A stretch of DNA of 47,500 bases. It comes from Theodoxus fluviatilis (lineage: Eukaryota > Mollusca > Gastropoda > Cycloneritida > Neritidae). The DNA lies in the NCBI GenBank assembly GCA_034096865.1, contig JAWQFJ010001184.1, positions 10,001 to 57,500 on the forward strand, given 5' to 3'. Below the pieces are notes generated by a model. That model saw only the letters and a program-made list of their open reading frames with translations, searched no databases and was not told where the DNA came from. Of this stretch, positions 1 to 11,317 are shown one piece after another. The first letter of the stretch is position 1. Every line of letters begins with the position of its first letter. The position numbers and the translations under genes were made by a program.

Positions 1-33
1 CAGTCTGACAGAGAGAGAGATAGACAGACAGGC

Positions 34-66
<33 letters not shown>

Positions 67-167
67 GGCAAGCAGGCAGACAGACAGACAGACAGACACA
101 CACACACACACACACAGACACACACACACAGACAGACACACACACACAGAGACAGACTCACACACAC

Positions 168-238
<71 letters not shown>

Positions 239-240
239 GG
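1..240. repeat. (CAGA)n / (CA)n compound microsatellite
   Basis: Nearly uninterrupted CAGA tetramers, with CA dinucleotide stretches at about 95-170. The mirror strand (TCTG)n recurs at 2335-2522, 7590-7645 and 34909-35051, so this tetranucleotide is a dominant microsatellite class of this genome. Confidence 0.95.
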
Positions 241-326
241 AGTTAAACACTCAGACAGGCACAAAAACTCACGCATGCGCGCTCAGGACACACACACGAA
301 CACACATAAAGGCAAGCACGCACTCG

Positions 327-376
327 CACACACACTCACACACACACGCGCGCGCGCGCGCGCGCGCACGCACACA
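327..376. repeat. Alternating purine-pyrimidine (CA)n(CG)n(CA)n tract
   Basis: CA dinucleotides run into about 13 consecutive CG dinucleotides (around 347-367) and return to CA. Alternating purine-pyrimidine sequence with a CG core is the classical Z-DNA-prone composition. No coding potential. Confidence 0.9.
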
Positions 377-445
377 AGAGGAAACAAACACGGCTGTATC
401 CACGCCACTCGGTGACGGATGGTCTTGGACACAGGTGACACCAGC

Positions 446-769
446 TCAACTCACGCGTTTCCGCCTGTGTCCCCTCCACTGCAGAACCTTGACCATCATC
501 ATGCCGAAGGACTGGAACGCCATGGCTGCAGAGTCAGGCGTCTTCAGTGGCGCTCTCTCCGCAGACACTACAGCTACTCGCGTGATGACGAAGTCCTCAA
601 GCAGAGCGCCGTGTCTCTCCACCCACAACTCAGAGGTGTTGCAGTTTTGAAAGGCACCAATGTGTATCACCGAGACCACGTGAAGTTCCAAAACGCGCTG
701 TAGAGGCGATGTGGTTGTAATATCCAGCAGCTCATTCACAATTCCCCGTCGAACTTTGTCGGAAGCTTC
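446..769 (-). CDS. Candidate exon, product not recognised
   Basis: On the minus strand a TTAATGCGCAG acceptor-like end (AG at 771-770) precedes an open frame. It contains stretches such as RRGIVNELLDITTTSPLQRV and LEDFVITRVAVVSAE, with a balanced mix of hydrophobic and charged residues, unlike the repeat-driven frames elsewhere. The frame itself stays open up to 874. No family is recognised, no start codon can be assigned, and I cannot place a convincing donor on the low-coordinate side. It could be a real internal exon, a decayed pseudogene exon or chance. The evidence is amino-acid plausibility plus one splice-like site. Confidence 0.22.
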   Translation of the reverse strand, partial: EASDKVRRGIVNELLDITTTSPLQRVLELHVVSVIHIGAFQNCNTSELWVERHGALLEDFVITRVAVVSAERAPLKTPDSAAMAFQSFGMMMVKVLQWRGHRRKRVS

Positions 770-1139
770 CTGCGCATTAACAAATAAAATGAGAAAGGGG
801 AAATCACAGCACAGCTGCAGCAGCGAGATAAACGACTTCACTTCAGACAGCGAAGCGCCTCCGCAGAGCCACACGAATCGCTGACGCTGTCTTCAGGCGA
901 GTGCGGGGAAATCACAGAACACCGGCACAGGACGACCCAGGAAGACCTACACTCCGTGCAGCGGCCAGTCGCGGCCCTGACGTAGGTCAGCAACAGATCC
1001 TCCCCACTTCCACTGAGGTGGTGCAGCTTCAACGAGTCCTCGAGTGGTGTGGTCAGGTCAGAGCAAAGCAACAGGGCAACACATAGTCCCCATCCTCCCT
1101 ATCTTCCAAGGACAGTCTGGCTTCGATGAGGGAACGAAG

Positions 1140-1212
1140 GTTCGCACTGGGGCACACACACAAGAACACACACACACACACGACTGCAGACGAGAGAGAG
1201 AGAGAGGGAGGA
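1140..1212. repeat. (CA)n and (GA)n short microsatellites
   Basis: ACACAC tracts at about 1154-1181 and GAGAGA at about 1192-1207. The minus-strand frames across them are driven by the repeats. Confidence 0.8.
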
Positions 1213-1816
1213 CTGCAGCAAGAGCGCGGTATACAAGGAGGCGCCGCTCTTGGCACAGAGGACGAGGGAGACAGCTGCGGCCGCCAGGCGATCTGGGCAC
1301 ACCTGAGGATGGTTATTGCGCCGGCTTTGTCAGGGCCAGAAAGCCACCTCCGACTCCTCAATGCTCACCGTTCGCATCAGGGCGAGGTGGTAAACACACC
1401 GGCTAGAGTCGATATCGCTCAGTGACCACGCTACGCAGTCTGTGATGCCGCGTCGCTCTGTAGGTGGGAATGCAACGCCAAGGAAATCCATCCCGCCCTA
1501 GCACGCAGAGCACACGGTTTAGCGTCCAGTCTCCCCCTCATCGCATCCACAGCACCCGCATCGACGGCGCCACGCACTAAACCAATGATACCGAGATTAC
1601 ACGTGCGCTAGGGACCGTATAAGTCCACGAAAGAAACCATCTGCACATCTGGATTCCACGGCAAAGAACAGCATTCCATTGGAAACATAAACAGAAGCTT
1701 TCCTTTCTCTCACGTGGGAGCGATCGCGAAACGGTGGTGACGACAGAGTAGGCAGCCGTGCCCACACAGCTGATTGGGCCAAACCAGCGGCGGCAATGAC
1801 TCCAATCACTGTTCGT

Positions 1817-2292
1817 ACCACTGCCACCACCACCAGGACCACGACCAACACTCACTACAGCAATCAACGCTGCCACCAAGACTACCACTGCCACCACCAC
1901 CAGGGCCACGACCAACACTCACTACAGCAATCAACGCTGCCACCAAGACTACCACTGTCACCACCACCAGGACCACGACCAACACTCACTACAGCAATCA
2001 ACGCTGCCACCAAGACTACCACTGCCACCACCACCAGGACCACGACCAACACTCACTACAGCAATCAACGCTGCCACAAAGACTACCACTGCCACCACCA
2101 CCAGGACCACGACCAACACTCACTACAGCAATCAACGCTGCCACCAAGACTACCACTGCCACCACCACCAGGACCACGACCAACACTCACTACAGCAATC
2201 AACGCTGCCACCAAGACTACCACTGCCACCACCACCAGGACCACGACCAACACTCACTACAGCAATCAACGCTGCCACCAAGACTACCAGCC
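1817..2292. repeat. 67-bp minisatellite, about seven copies
   Basis: The landmark CAATCAACGCTGCCACC starts at 1861, 1928, 1995, 2062, 2129, 2196 and 2263, an exact 67-bp period. Units are almost identical (for example CACCAAGA versus CACAAAGA, GGGCCACG versus GGACCACG). Because 67 is not a multiple of three, each frame cycles through all three readings. This explains two overlapping 253-aa His/Thr/Pro-rich open frames (1774-2535 and 1796-2557), which should not be read as proteins. Confidence 0.95.
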
Positions 2293-2334
2293 TCAGCCAA
2301 TGAGGAAGTCAGTTCAGGCTGGATTCCTCATGTC

Positions 2335-2523
<189 letters not shown>

Positions 2524-2559
2524 CTACTCAACTGAACACAACCCACGCCAAGGGTGACG

Positions 2560-4275
2560 CTTGGTCTCAATAACTCCTTATTATCTTCAGCTGATGTTCC
2601 GAGGACACGCCAGAACCTTCCTTGCGCGCCGCTGGTTTCCAGACGGTGGGGCACAACCGGTCCTGACTACTTCCTGTCCAGGACGGATCCCTCGCGCTGC
2701 ATGCGTCCTCTCACTGCATGGCGTTCCGGGCTCCCAGCCACCTCAAGGAATGGCGGGACAAAAACAGGAAGAAAACGGACTGGGTTCATGAACTCATCTT
2801 TGTGTCCAGAATGCGGTACTTCACGAAATCCGGAGTCTTTGTTTCGAGAGCCTGGTTTACAGAGCTGGCTCAAGAAGAGCTTGCACCAACGCCGTGCTAA
2901 TTTCTATGGCGAAGGATCAAGCTTCTAGTACAGCGTCAGAATCTTCCACCTTTGCAACCATGACGACTTGATGGCGTTGCCAGTGGCAGGAGATAAGTTC
3001 TTATCCTTGTGTAAGCAAAGCCGCAAAAAGAAGTGCAATTGACACATTCGCTGCCAAGGCGGCAACGGAGACGGCAGAAGAGAAGTCTTCGCCTGACGAG
3101 GTGTCCCTTCCCTGCCCTACACTTCCGCTGCTGTGAGAGATGGTCTACCACTGCAAGTCGACCTTCATGTAGAACAGGGGCACAACCCTTGGCAAAGCGA
3201 GTGCTCCGAAACAAAATCTTATTTCACGCCACGATTCAAGCAGGAGTGCCCGTTTGCCTGGCACCCACACAGGGCAGTCATGCCTGGGGGCGTTCCAGGT
3301 AGACACAATGATGACTGACTGCAAAACAAGTCGTGGCTATTCTCAACACTGTCCCGTCCGTTTTCCGACAAGAACTTAAACTCCTGGCTTTTCTACCCAT
3401 GCACCAGATCTGTACTGCCAGACACGCTTTCCCAGACGACGCGGTCTTGCAAGGGGCTTGGGATCAAACCATGTCGACTCCGCCGACCAATTACGAGTTG
3501 CTTGTTCCGATGGTTACGACGCCGTTGCACAAGGTCGGGATGTCTGTCTTGACAAGAGGAATGAGGGACACGCGGACGCCTGACTGGCACAGCGGAGCAA
3601 ACACGCGGCAGGAATGCGCTGCTCGAGTCAGGCAGCGTGCTGTGCGTACTGCAACAGTTTCATGTGCACGTGTACAACCAAGGACCTGCCTGCCACGGAC
3701 ACGTTCTGAAGTCGGTCTCCTGCCGACTGTGTTAATGAGTCACGAGTCCCCTTAGCCTTGGGGATGGTAGCATAATAGACACACAGACATACGCAGCCTG
3801 CATGACGTTCTGCCTGTAAACCGAGCACGACAGACAGTTCCAAAGATGGATGACGGAATGAACTCAGTGGACGCTGGCTGGAAACCTCGGCGAGCAGACT
3901 GAGGTCTGGTAACCACGGGAAACCCTGCGAGCGCGCTCTGTGCAGGGAGCCAGACCCTGTCCTTGTGCCGCTGCCGCGTGGACGCGCATGGAGCACTTCC
4001 TGTCTTGAGGAAAAAATCCTCCCGTCTCTAACTCGGTAAGACAGTACCCTCTGCGTGGAAGACAGGAGCTATGAAGATGATGGCGAAGACGATATGAAGA
4101 CGACAAGAAGACGATGCCGGCTATGTGTCACAGCGGGCAGCCATATGAACGAGATACGCCTCCTTCCTCTCTGGCGTTCCCTGCGCGAGGTGAAGCGACC
4201 CAACAGGTTGGCACACGTCCATTCGCTCCAGCACGCCTCCACTACTGCCCGTGTGGCGTATCTTCCTGCGCGACT
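2560..4275. other. Gene-poor stretch, no supported feature
   Basis: Mixed-composition DNA with short overlapping open frames on both strands. None shows a recognisable domain, and none is clearly better than its shadow on the other strand. The 140-aa plus-strand frame at 3333-3755 begins at a non-preferred position and resembles no family I know. I see no repeats longer than dinucleotide runs here. Confidence 0.5.
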
Positions 4276-4281
4276 CACTCG

Positions 4282-4485
4282 TTAGAGGGCGCTAGTCCAG
4301 TAGGGAACTGTAGTGCATCGCTCGCTGCATCCACAACAGATGGTGCAGGGAGTCACAATCTCGTCGTCTTCTTCTTCGTTCCTGACATCCAGTAAAATCA
4401 CAAACGTCCTCTGTGCGTTGCTGGAGTCCGTACTTAGACATTCATCCGACGAGAACTGGTCGGTCGCAAGAGTTGAAAAAAACAC
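4282..4485 (-). CDS. Candidate terminal exon, product not recognised
   Basis: The minus-strand frame reads FFSTLATDQFSSDECLSTD then RTFVILLDVRNEEEDDEIV and a Cys-rich end (CTICCGCSERC) before a stop at 4282. It includes an acidic patch (EEEDDE) and five cysteines in a short span. A pyrimidine-rich stretch and an AG (near 4458) lie at its upstream end, so it could be a last coding exon. No family is recognised. The acidic run comes from a GAAGAAGAAGACGACGAG stretch that may be a microsatellite-like accident. Confidence 0.2.
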   Translation of the reverse strand: MFFSTLATDQFSSDECLSTDSSNAQRTFVILLDVRNEEEDDEIVTPCTICCGCSERCTTVPYWTSAL

Positions 4486-4837
4486 AACTGCTTCGTCTCT
4501 GGGAATCTAAGTACATGTCCAACTCCCGTTCATCGCACTTCACCACGTAAAAACTTCAATGCTACTCCTCCTCACTGGAGAGCGATATTCCTCATTTGAA
4601 AAGCGTGCACTCACTGCTAGGGACTGGAGTCAACGACCGAGGCTAAAGCCTTCGTCCCTGCAACGGGACCCCCCCAGCCGCCAGCCCCTTCCCGCTCAGC
4701 GCTCCTGACAGTACGCAGCCGCAGGGCGGCAGGCTCGGAGTTCAGGGAGCAACGTTTCTACATCAAAGTCCTCGCTCGACCCTCCCAGAGCGAGGGTAGT
4801 TATCAGAAAGTTTCTTTCGCCACGGGACGATAGCAAT

Positions 4838-4924
4838 GGAAGTGAGGGGTGGGGGTGGGGTGAGGGGTGAGAGTGAGGAGTAGGGGTGGGGGTGAGGGGT
4901 AGAGGTTAGGGGTCAAGGGGCAGA
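4838..4924 (+). repeat. G-rich purine tract
   Basis: Runs of three to five Gs separated by short T/A-containing spacers (GAGGGGTGGGGGTGGGG and similar). Many combinations satisfy a four-run G-quadruplex pattern on the plus strand. No coding role is visible. Confidence 0.75.
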
Positions 4925-5183
4925 GTCGAGTCCCTGGAGACGGCCCCTTCCAAAGAACAAGCCCCAGATAATCAAGGAAAAGACGGCGACGCCAGGTTTC
5001 CTGCCACACCGCGGCCAGACTGTCCTTTCAGCACATCGAGAAAATTAGTTAATGCTGAGGGGAAGTGATTCTTTCAAACAGAAAAAATTATCTCTTCTGG
5101 AATTAATTTTCGCCTCGAAACGTTCTTAGTTTGCGTTCTGCTGGCAAGCACAGAAGAGAGAACTACAACTTCATCATCAAGGA

Positions 5184-5232
5184 ATTGATATTCTCAGTCA
5201 TCCTCAACTTGATATTCTCAGTCATCCTCAAG
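5184..5232. repeat. 24-bp perfect tandem duplication
   Basis: TTGATATTCTCAGTCATCCT followed by CAAC/CAAG occurs twice back to back, differing only in the last base. A minimal two-copy tandem repeat in otherwise unique sequence. Confidence 0.85.
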
Positions 5233-5239
5233 AGTGCAT

Positions 5240-6700
5240 TTCTGTGACGGCATGGAGGTCTGTCGCGCTGCCTGCCTCCACCGAGCCTCTACATCTGGGG
5301 CAAGGCCACTTTCAAGTCCTGCAGGGAGCTATGTCCTGGCCAATGAACGTAGACACTCCAACTAGACAGCAGACTTCGCACAGCAGCGTAAGGATACTGC
5401 AGAGTGGACAGTCCACGTGGTCCTCTCACAAGCCCGCCTCAATCAGCGCAAGGTCACTGCTGCTATTTTCAGACCTGTCATCACGCAGAAGGGGGAGGAG
5501 GCAAAGAGAAGCTCTAAGACAGCACCACTACCAAATATGGTCATGCGTCGTATTCCACGGGATGAATAAGCGGCGCGTTACATCTCCAGCGCAAGCCACC
5601 CTTTTGGATCACAAGTAACAATCCTCATCGTCGTCCTTGTCGTCGCTGTCGTCGTAGCTCGTCCTTCACCTGCGATGACGACCACGGCTCCAGCAACTAA
5701 AGGTACGGATACAAAGGTGGCAGATGAGGTCGGCCCTCGCTCGGAGTCGCTTGTCGCAGCACGGACAGGGGATGACGGAGGACTGGCCAGGAGAGGTGGC
5801 GCTTGCTCACCTTGTCGTGTCAATGACCTGAGTGCAAATGGCGATGCATGTACATCACTGGAAAGCCCTCTGTATCTGGTAAAGACCAGTCTGGATCACC
5901 TCCTGTAGAGTTCCACTCGAATGAGGCGTTCGAATTGAATTGTACACTTTCTATACTCAACCTATCCGAGATCCACGAAGAACTAGAAGGGTCGCATTCA
6001 TTCCCCCAACAGTCTCTGGAGCCAATTAACAGCCTCACGTCACTTCTAGCACATGAATTCAATAGTCCAGTTCCTGAGGTTAACACACAACATCACATTA
6101 CAAAGAGATGATCATCATCATTATCATAATGATCAGCACCATGCTCCTACGACAAACTGCAACTTTTCACACACCCGCAGGGCGGGCATCTGCCACTGTT
6201 CCAAGTCCCGTCAGTCCACAGCCAAGCGTCCAGGCCTACTGAGGGGGGAGCTGAGGAGGCCGAGAATGGTGCACGGCACGTCTTCCTCAAGACGGGCCGA
6301 ATCTAGGGCAGGGAAGTTCTGCTCTATCGCTCGGACAAAAAGGTCAATGACTGTGGTCGACCCTAACGTACCACAGTCCGTGACTGCAAGGTGCACACAG
6401 CTCTTCAGCCGCAGTAGCGTTCTGGCGTCCCCAGGGGAGAAAACTGCTTCAGAGAGACAGCCTGGAAGGTGGGTGTGGTTTCGTGGTGGTTACAGAGACG
6501 CGCAGGTAGAGTGGTAAAGTGCTTGTGGCCCGAGAGGAGAAAACTGCTTCAGAGTCTGTTTGTGGCTGTTCCTGACAGGCGCCAAGTTCACACCGACGCC
6601 TCACAGCGACTGACTGTATCTTAGGCTAGACCTGTATTGTACACTCCACACAGCAACACTGTTCAGACGAGTTAGCGCTCGGGTAGGATTCCATCCAGGA
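5240..6700. other. Low-support stretch with two coding-like patches
   Basis: Two patches look mildly coding-like: plus strand 5848-6090 (SGSPPVEFHSNEAFELNCTL, then ILNLSEIHEELEG) and minus strand 6396-6211 (TDCGTLGSTTVIDLFVRAIE). Neither has a recognisable domain or a clear pair of splice sites. An 18-bp direct repeat, GAGAAAACTGCTTCAGAG, occurs at 6438 and 6536. I do not call genes here. Confidence 0.3.
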
Positions 6701-6717
6701 GCGAGTTGTTGTCTTTT

Positions 6718-6746
6718 GTTGTGTTGTTGTTGTTGTTGTTATTGTT
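6718..6746. repeat. (TTG)n short microsatellite
   Basis: Seven to eight TTG/TTA triplets that produce the poly-Asn run of a short minus-strand frame. Confidence 0.85.
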
Positions 6747-7087
6747 GACAACAAAGTGAAAAGGTCGATGCGAAACTGGCAGCGTCAGAAAGTCACAAGC
6801 ACGGCGAATGGGAAAAGAGAGAGAGAGAGAGAGAAAAGCAATCAGAACTGAACACAAGAAATACCGTTTTTTGCATCTGAGAAAAAGTGTTGTCAGACCT
6901 TATCTGAATACAGGTGACAACGGTGATTCCGAACAAGACGCCTCTTGCGTGAACATGTGGACACTGTTCCACGTCTGTTGCTCACTATTCTCTACACAAG
7001 AGACGGCCCACCTTGGGAAATCTCACCTCTCAGTGTCCCTTGGGTACACTCAACTGTGAGAGTGCTGAGAGACCTTTCTTCGCAGGC

Positions 7088-7089
<2 letters not shown>

Positions 7090-7135
<46 letters not shown>

Positions 7136-7186
7136 AACACACACACACACACACACTCACACACACACGCTCACACACACACGCTC
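7090..7186. repeat. (CT)n followed by (CA)n microsatellite
   Basis: About 20 CT dinucleotides (7090-7132) then interrupted CA repeats to about 7186. It gives rise to spurious SLSLSL/THTHTH frames. Confidence 0.95.
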
Positions 7187-7341
7187 ACTAGAAAAGCGCA
7201 CACAGCAGATACTCAGGCACGCTGCACAGTGAAACAGGGGCTACAAACGCCGCTACACGTAACTCCAGTGTGAATTCGGACACCGGGGCAGTGAAGGAAG
7301 CGCACGGCAGCAGACAATCCGATTGCTGCGTCGCCCCCAGT

Positions 7342-7418
7342 GCCTCTCTCTGTGTCTCTGTGTCTTACTGAGTTCATCTATGTGTCTCTGTCTCTCTATG
7401 TCTCTGTCTGTCTCTCTG

Positions 7419-7505
<87 letters not shown>

Positions 7506-7706
7506 CTCTGTCTCTCTATGTGTCCCTGTCTCTCTATGTGTCTCTGTCTCTGTCTCTGTCTCTCTCTCTGTCTGTCTCTCTCTGTGTCTCTGTCTGTCTG
7601 TCTGTCTGTCTATCTGTCTGTCTGTCTGTCTGTCTGTCTCTCACTCACTCACTCGCTATCCCTCACTCACTCTCTATCTCTCTCCTTCCCTCACCCTCCC
7701 CCCCCC

Positions 7707-7756
<50 letters not shown>
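7342..7756. repeat. Compound (CTGT)n (CT)n (AT)n (CT)n microsatellite block
   Basis: CTCTGT-rich lead, (CT)n at about 7428-7457, about 22 AT dinucleotides at 7457-7501, further CTCTGT and CTGT at 7501-7642, a C9 run near 7699, then (CT)n at 7711-7754. The 150- and 155-aa open frames over it are repeat artefacts. Confidence 0.95.
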
Positions 7757-7759
7757 TGT

Positions 7760-8890
7760 TCCGGAACTTTGGTAAACGATTTGCAGGTGTTCGAAGGAGT
7801 TTCGTGACGCACAGAAGGTCAGCAAACCCCTAGAAGTTCCCACCATACGTATGCGTTATAGAGTCCAACAGAGTATCAGCGACTAAAAAAGTGCGTGGAA
7901 AATGAGAGGTGGTTTCAAGTCTGAGTAAATCCTGGCAGATCTAACACAATCCCAGAGAAACGTGTACCTGCAGACGAAATGTTCAAACAATGAAAGCGGA
8001 TTTAAATCCCGGACTTCACCAGATGAAGAATTCCAGTAAATATCTGACTAGAGAGATACCACACGTTCACGAGTACCCCTCGCTTCAGTCACAGATCCGT
8101 TGGGACGTCCCGCACCGACGGAGGACTTCCCGGGGATATACCGGCAAGGGGCATCAGCTTTAAAGTCAGCATCCACACATTCACCCTTGAAGATGCATCG
8201 TCGCTTTCACAGAAGTCTTCATTTGCTGAACATCCTGCCACTCAGTCAAGCCAGCTGTGAGGTTCTTCAAGGAAAACAAAACACACACGTCCATTGAAGT
8301 TGAGACCCAAGATGGAACGCGGCCAAGTCCTGGTAGTCACCAGGCCAGACGAGGCCTCACACTCTAGCAGATTCCTACAGCAGTTCTACAAGAATCCAGC
8401 CACACTTCCACGACGCCAGGAGGAGAAGTGGCACAGGGCTGCAGCCCCTGGCTGCCCCCCCTCCTCTGCTGGAAGCCCTGGGTACAAGACTTTCGGGCCC
8501 TGCTGCAGAATCCAGCAGAACTTCAATGGCGTCAGTAGAAGAAAACGTTTGCAAGACGATGCTTACAGTCAAATAGAGAGTCGATAAAGCTTGGCGTTTG
8601 GGCGAGTTTCTTCAGTTCATTTCAATAATTTCTTGTTGAAGGGCTATCATGTTAACACCGCATTCATCGAATTCGGTCGGTGAGTGACGATGACAGCAGA
8701 TGGAATTATCCTCACTCAAAAACCGAGCACAAAATCATGATCGTCCTATCCATTTTGCCAACAAACGGAACTTTCCCGGTGAAGCAGGGGGCATCCGGTC
8801 GCTGGTAGAGGTCAGCCATGCACGCCGTGGATAAACATCCCTTTCCTCACTCGGTCCGCGTCCCACAGTCATCCACTGCCCTCACACGTC
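7760..8890. other. Unique stretch, no supported gene
   Basis: Unique-looking sequence. The plus-strand frame 8294-8587 (97 aa) has a start codon and mixed composition but no recognisable domain, and an overlapping minus-strand frame of similar quality exists. Confidence 0.45.
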
Positions 8891-8902
8891 ACGCGCACAC
8901 CT

Positions 8903-9812
8903 CTAGAAACAAGAAATACCTCAACCTCTAGAGACAAGAGATACCTCAACCTCTAGAAACAAGAGATACCTCAACCTCTAGAAACAAGAGATACCTCAAC
9001 CTCTAGAAACAAGAGATACCTCAACCTCTAGAAACAAGAGATACTTCAACCTCTAGAGACAAGAGATACCTCAACCTCTAGAAGCAAGAGATACCTCAAC
9101 CTCTAGAAACAAGAGATACCTCAACCTCTAGAGACAAGAGATACCTCAACCTCTAGAAACAAGAGATACCTCAACCTCTAGAAACAAGAGATACCTCAAC
9201 CTCTAGAAACAAGAGATACTTCAACCTCTAGAGACAAGATATACCTCAACCTCTAGAAACAAGAGATACCTCAACCTCTAGAAACAAGAGATACCTCAAC
9301 CTCTAGAGACAAGAGATACCTCAACCTCTAGAAACAAGAGATACCTCAACCTCTAGAGACAAGAGATACCTCAACCTCTAGAAACAAGAGATACCTCAAC
9401 CTCTAGAAACAAGAGATACCTCAACCTCTAGAGACAAGAGATACCTCAACCTCTAGAGACAAGAGATACCTCAACCTCTAGAGACAAGAGATACCTCAAC
9501 CTCTAGAAACAAGAGATACCTCAACCTCTAGAAACAAGAGATACCTCAACCTCTAGAGACAAGAGATACCTCAACCTCTAGAATCAACCTCTAGAGACAA
9601 GAGATACCTCAACCTTTAGAAACAAGAGATACCTCAACCTCTAGAATCAACCTCTAGAAACAAGAGATACCTCAACCTCTAGAGACAAGAGATACCTCAA
9701 CCTCTAGAATCAACCTCTAGAGACAAGAGATACCTCAACCTCTAGAATCAACCTCTAGAGACAAGAGATACCTCAACCTCTAGAGACAAGAGATACCTCA
9801 ACCTCTAGAGAA
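8903..9812. repeat. 25-bp minisatellite, about 36 copies
   Basis: Unit built from ACCTCAACCTCTAGA followed by AACAAGAGAT or GACAAGAGAT. Successive ATACCTCAAC starts are 25 bp apart (for example 8941, 8966). Every unit contains TCTAGA within the palindrome CTCTAGAG or the near-palindrome CTCTAGAA. The A/G variants alternate irregularly. Near the distal end (9580-9760) several truncated units (ACCTCTAGAATCA) alternate with full units, making a short-unit mosaic. No reading frame of note. Confidence 0.97.
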
Positions 9813-9934
9813 AGGAGAGAAAGCAGCAACGTCAACAAACATCATTGCCGGCAGATCTCTACAAGCTGCCCTCCGCTCAGACATATGCCAACACGACTTG
9901 TAGGTAAACAAAGCTAAGCACGCTCATCAGAGAG

Positions 9935-10058
9935 AGCGGGAAGGAGGGGAAGGTGGGCGTGGGGGATCGGGTTGGTGGCTAGGGTTTGAGTGGGGGATGG
10001 GGATGGAGTGGAGGTGGGGGTGGGGAGCGGGAGGATGAGGACTGAGGGGAGGAGAGTG
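9935..10058 (+). repeat. G-rich purine tract
   Basis: Recurrent GGGG/GGGGG runs separated by short T- or A-containing spacers, similar in style to 4838-4924. It could form G-quadruplexes on the plus strand. The Pro/Thr-rich frame on the minus strand is a shadow of it. Confidence 0.7.
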
Positions 10059-10191
10059 GATAAGAGGCCAGCAGCAGCGAGTCTACGGGGAGCTATTTCA
10101 GCCAATCAGGACGGGAGGCCAATCTAGGTCACAGCACAGAAAAGACCATGCAGGAGGGTGAAAAACCCGAGAATGACCTGGCTTTGAGTCA

Positions 10192-10277
10192 GCCAATCGC
10201 AAGCCTTGAAAATGGACGCCGCTACGTGACCCAGATTTTGCACTCAGCTCGCACACAGCTGCGCAAATGTTGTGCTC
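10192..10277 (+). promoter_or_regulatory. Diverged copy of the promoter-like block in the 14-kb inverted repeat
   Basis: The ordered blocks AGCCTTGAAAA, ACGTGACCCA, TTTGCACTCAGCT and GCTGCGCAAATGTTGTG match, in the same order, the right arm of the inverted repeat at about 14432-14526 (AGCCTTGAAAA, ACGTGACCCA, TTCGCACTCAGCT, GCTGCGCAAATTTTGTG), with spacer length changes between them. A CCAATCAGGA-like box lies just upstream (10092). Either a dispersed element or a duplicated promoter. What is seen is the alignment; the function is inference. Confidence 0.6.
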
Positions 10278-10343
10278 CGCGTGATTCGGGTGTAATACTG
10301 CCAAGAAACGTCGTTTAGCTTAAGATTACACCCGAATCACGCG
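10278..10343. repeat. 19-bp perfect inverted repeat (hairpin), 28-nt loop
   Basis: CGCGTGATTCGGGTGTAAT at 10278-10296 is the exact reverse complement of 10325-10343, with a 28-nt spacer. It immediately follows the promoter-like block at 10192-10277. Possible roles are a foldback element end, a structured RNA or a recombination remnant; none is shown by the sequence. Confidence 0.9.
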
Positions 10344-11033
10344 CACCGTTAAGGTGCATGGAGTACAGTACCGCCGAGCAAGACGTTTGTCACAAAACGC
10401 AGATACATTTACGCGGCCGGATCTTAGCATAACTCCCCAGGCGTGCGAAGTCAGTCAGGCGGAGTGGCGGGTGCGGTCAAAGGTCAGAATAACCACCGAC
10501 TTCGACCATTTCAGCCTTATTCATGAGCCAGGTCATTCTCGGGATTGTCGTGGTGGCATGATTATCACAGCACACTTCCATTTCCGGGAAAGAGTCAAGA
10601 AGGCTAAACTTGCACTAAAACATTTAAACATTTTACGAGACGTTAGATCACCTCGTCGCTGCTGACCAGTGTCTGCAGAAGATAGTAGAGTGGTGACCTG
10701 CTGATCAAATCTCACGTCTGCCCAGGTTTGCAACTGAAACATCCAGCGCCGACTGTCCCACCCAGGTCTCGCCCGTGGACCGCAAAGCCGTAGACAGCTA
10801 AAAGACTCAACCCCGAGGTCCCTGATGACAAGGATGGCGAAGCCATAGCTCGATAATAGTCATCCACGACGTGGCAGCCCTGGTTGGATACGTATTCACC
10901 TGTATGCACCTGCATCCACGAGCAAACCTTCGCTGAATGATAAGCAGATCACCCTCACCCTACCCCCTTTCACCCCATCCCATTTCATCCCACCATTTAT
11001 CCAAACCCAGCAACTTTGGTTGGTTAAAGAAGA

Positions 11034-11311
11034 TTCAGTTCAGTTCAGTTCAGTCTCTTAACCCTGAGGTGGGTTGTTGAGGCACCATTGATGACTTTCG
11101 GACAATCTTCCTCCATCGATCTCTATCCTCTGTGGCTCGCTGTGAGTCAGCAAAGGTCAAGCCTGTCCACTCTTTGATGTTGTCTTCCCACCTCATTCTC
11201 TGCCTGCCTCTCCTTCTCCCACCTGGTACGGTACCTTGCAGGATGATCTTGGCCAGCCCGCTGCCTCTTGACACGTGACCGTACCACTTCAGCTTTCTGC
11301 TTTTCACGATT
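11034..11311 (-). pseudogene. Non-LTR retrotransposon (RTE-like) reverse transcriptase, C-terminal end and 3' tail
   Basis: Minus-strand frame 11307-11050 reads RKLKWYGHVSR, then RRRGRQRMRWEDNIKEWTG, then a DSQRATEDRDRWRKIV-type end. This is the conserved C-terminal tail seen after the polymerase domain in many animal non-LTR ORF2 proteins. The stop TGA (11052-11050) is the first triplet of a (TGAAC)n tail at 11053-11034, so the element has almost no 3' UTR and ends in a short tandem repeat, as in RTE-type LINEs. It is heavily 5'-truncated. The next upstream coding block is present but inverted at 11318-11480. Clade assignment is an inference from the short tail. Confidence 0.85.
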
Positions 11312-11317
11312 GAGAGC

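Noticed and set aside
8903..9812. CRISPR-like array
   Set aside because: Units are directly tandem with no variable spacers and lie in a eukaryotic context. The same applies to the 40-bp and 46-bp arrays.
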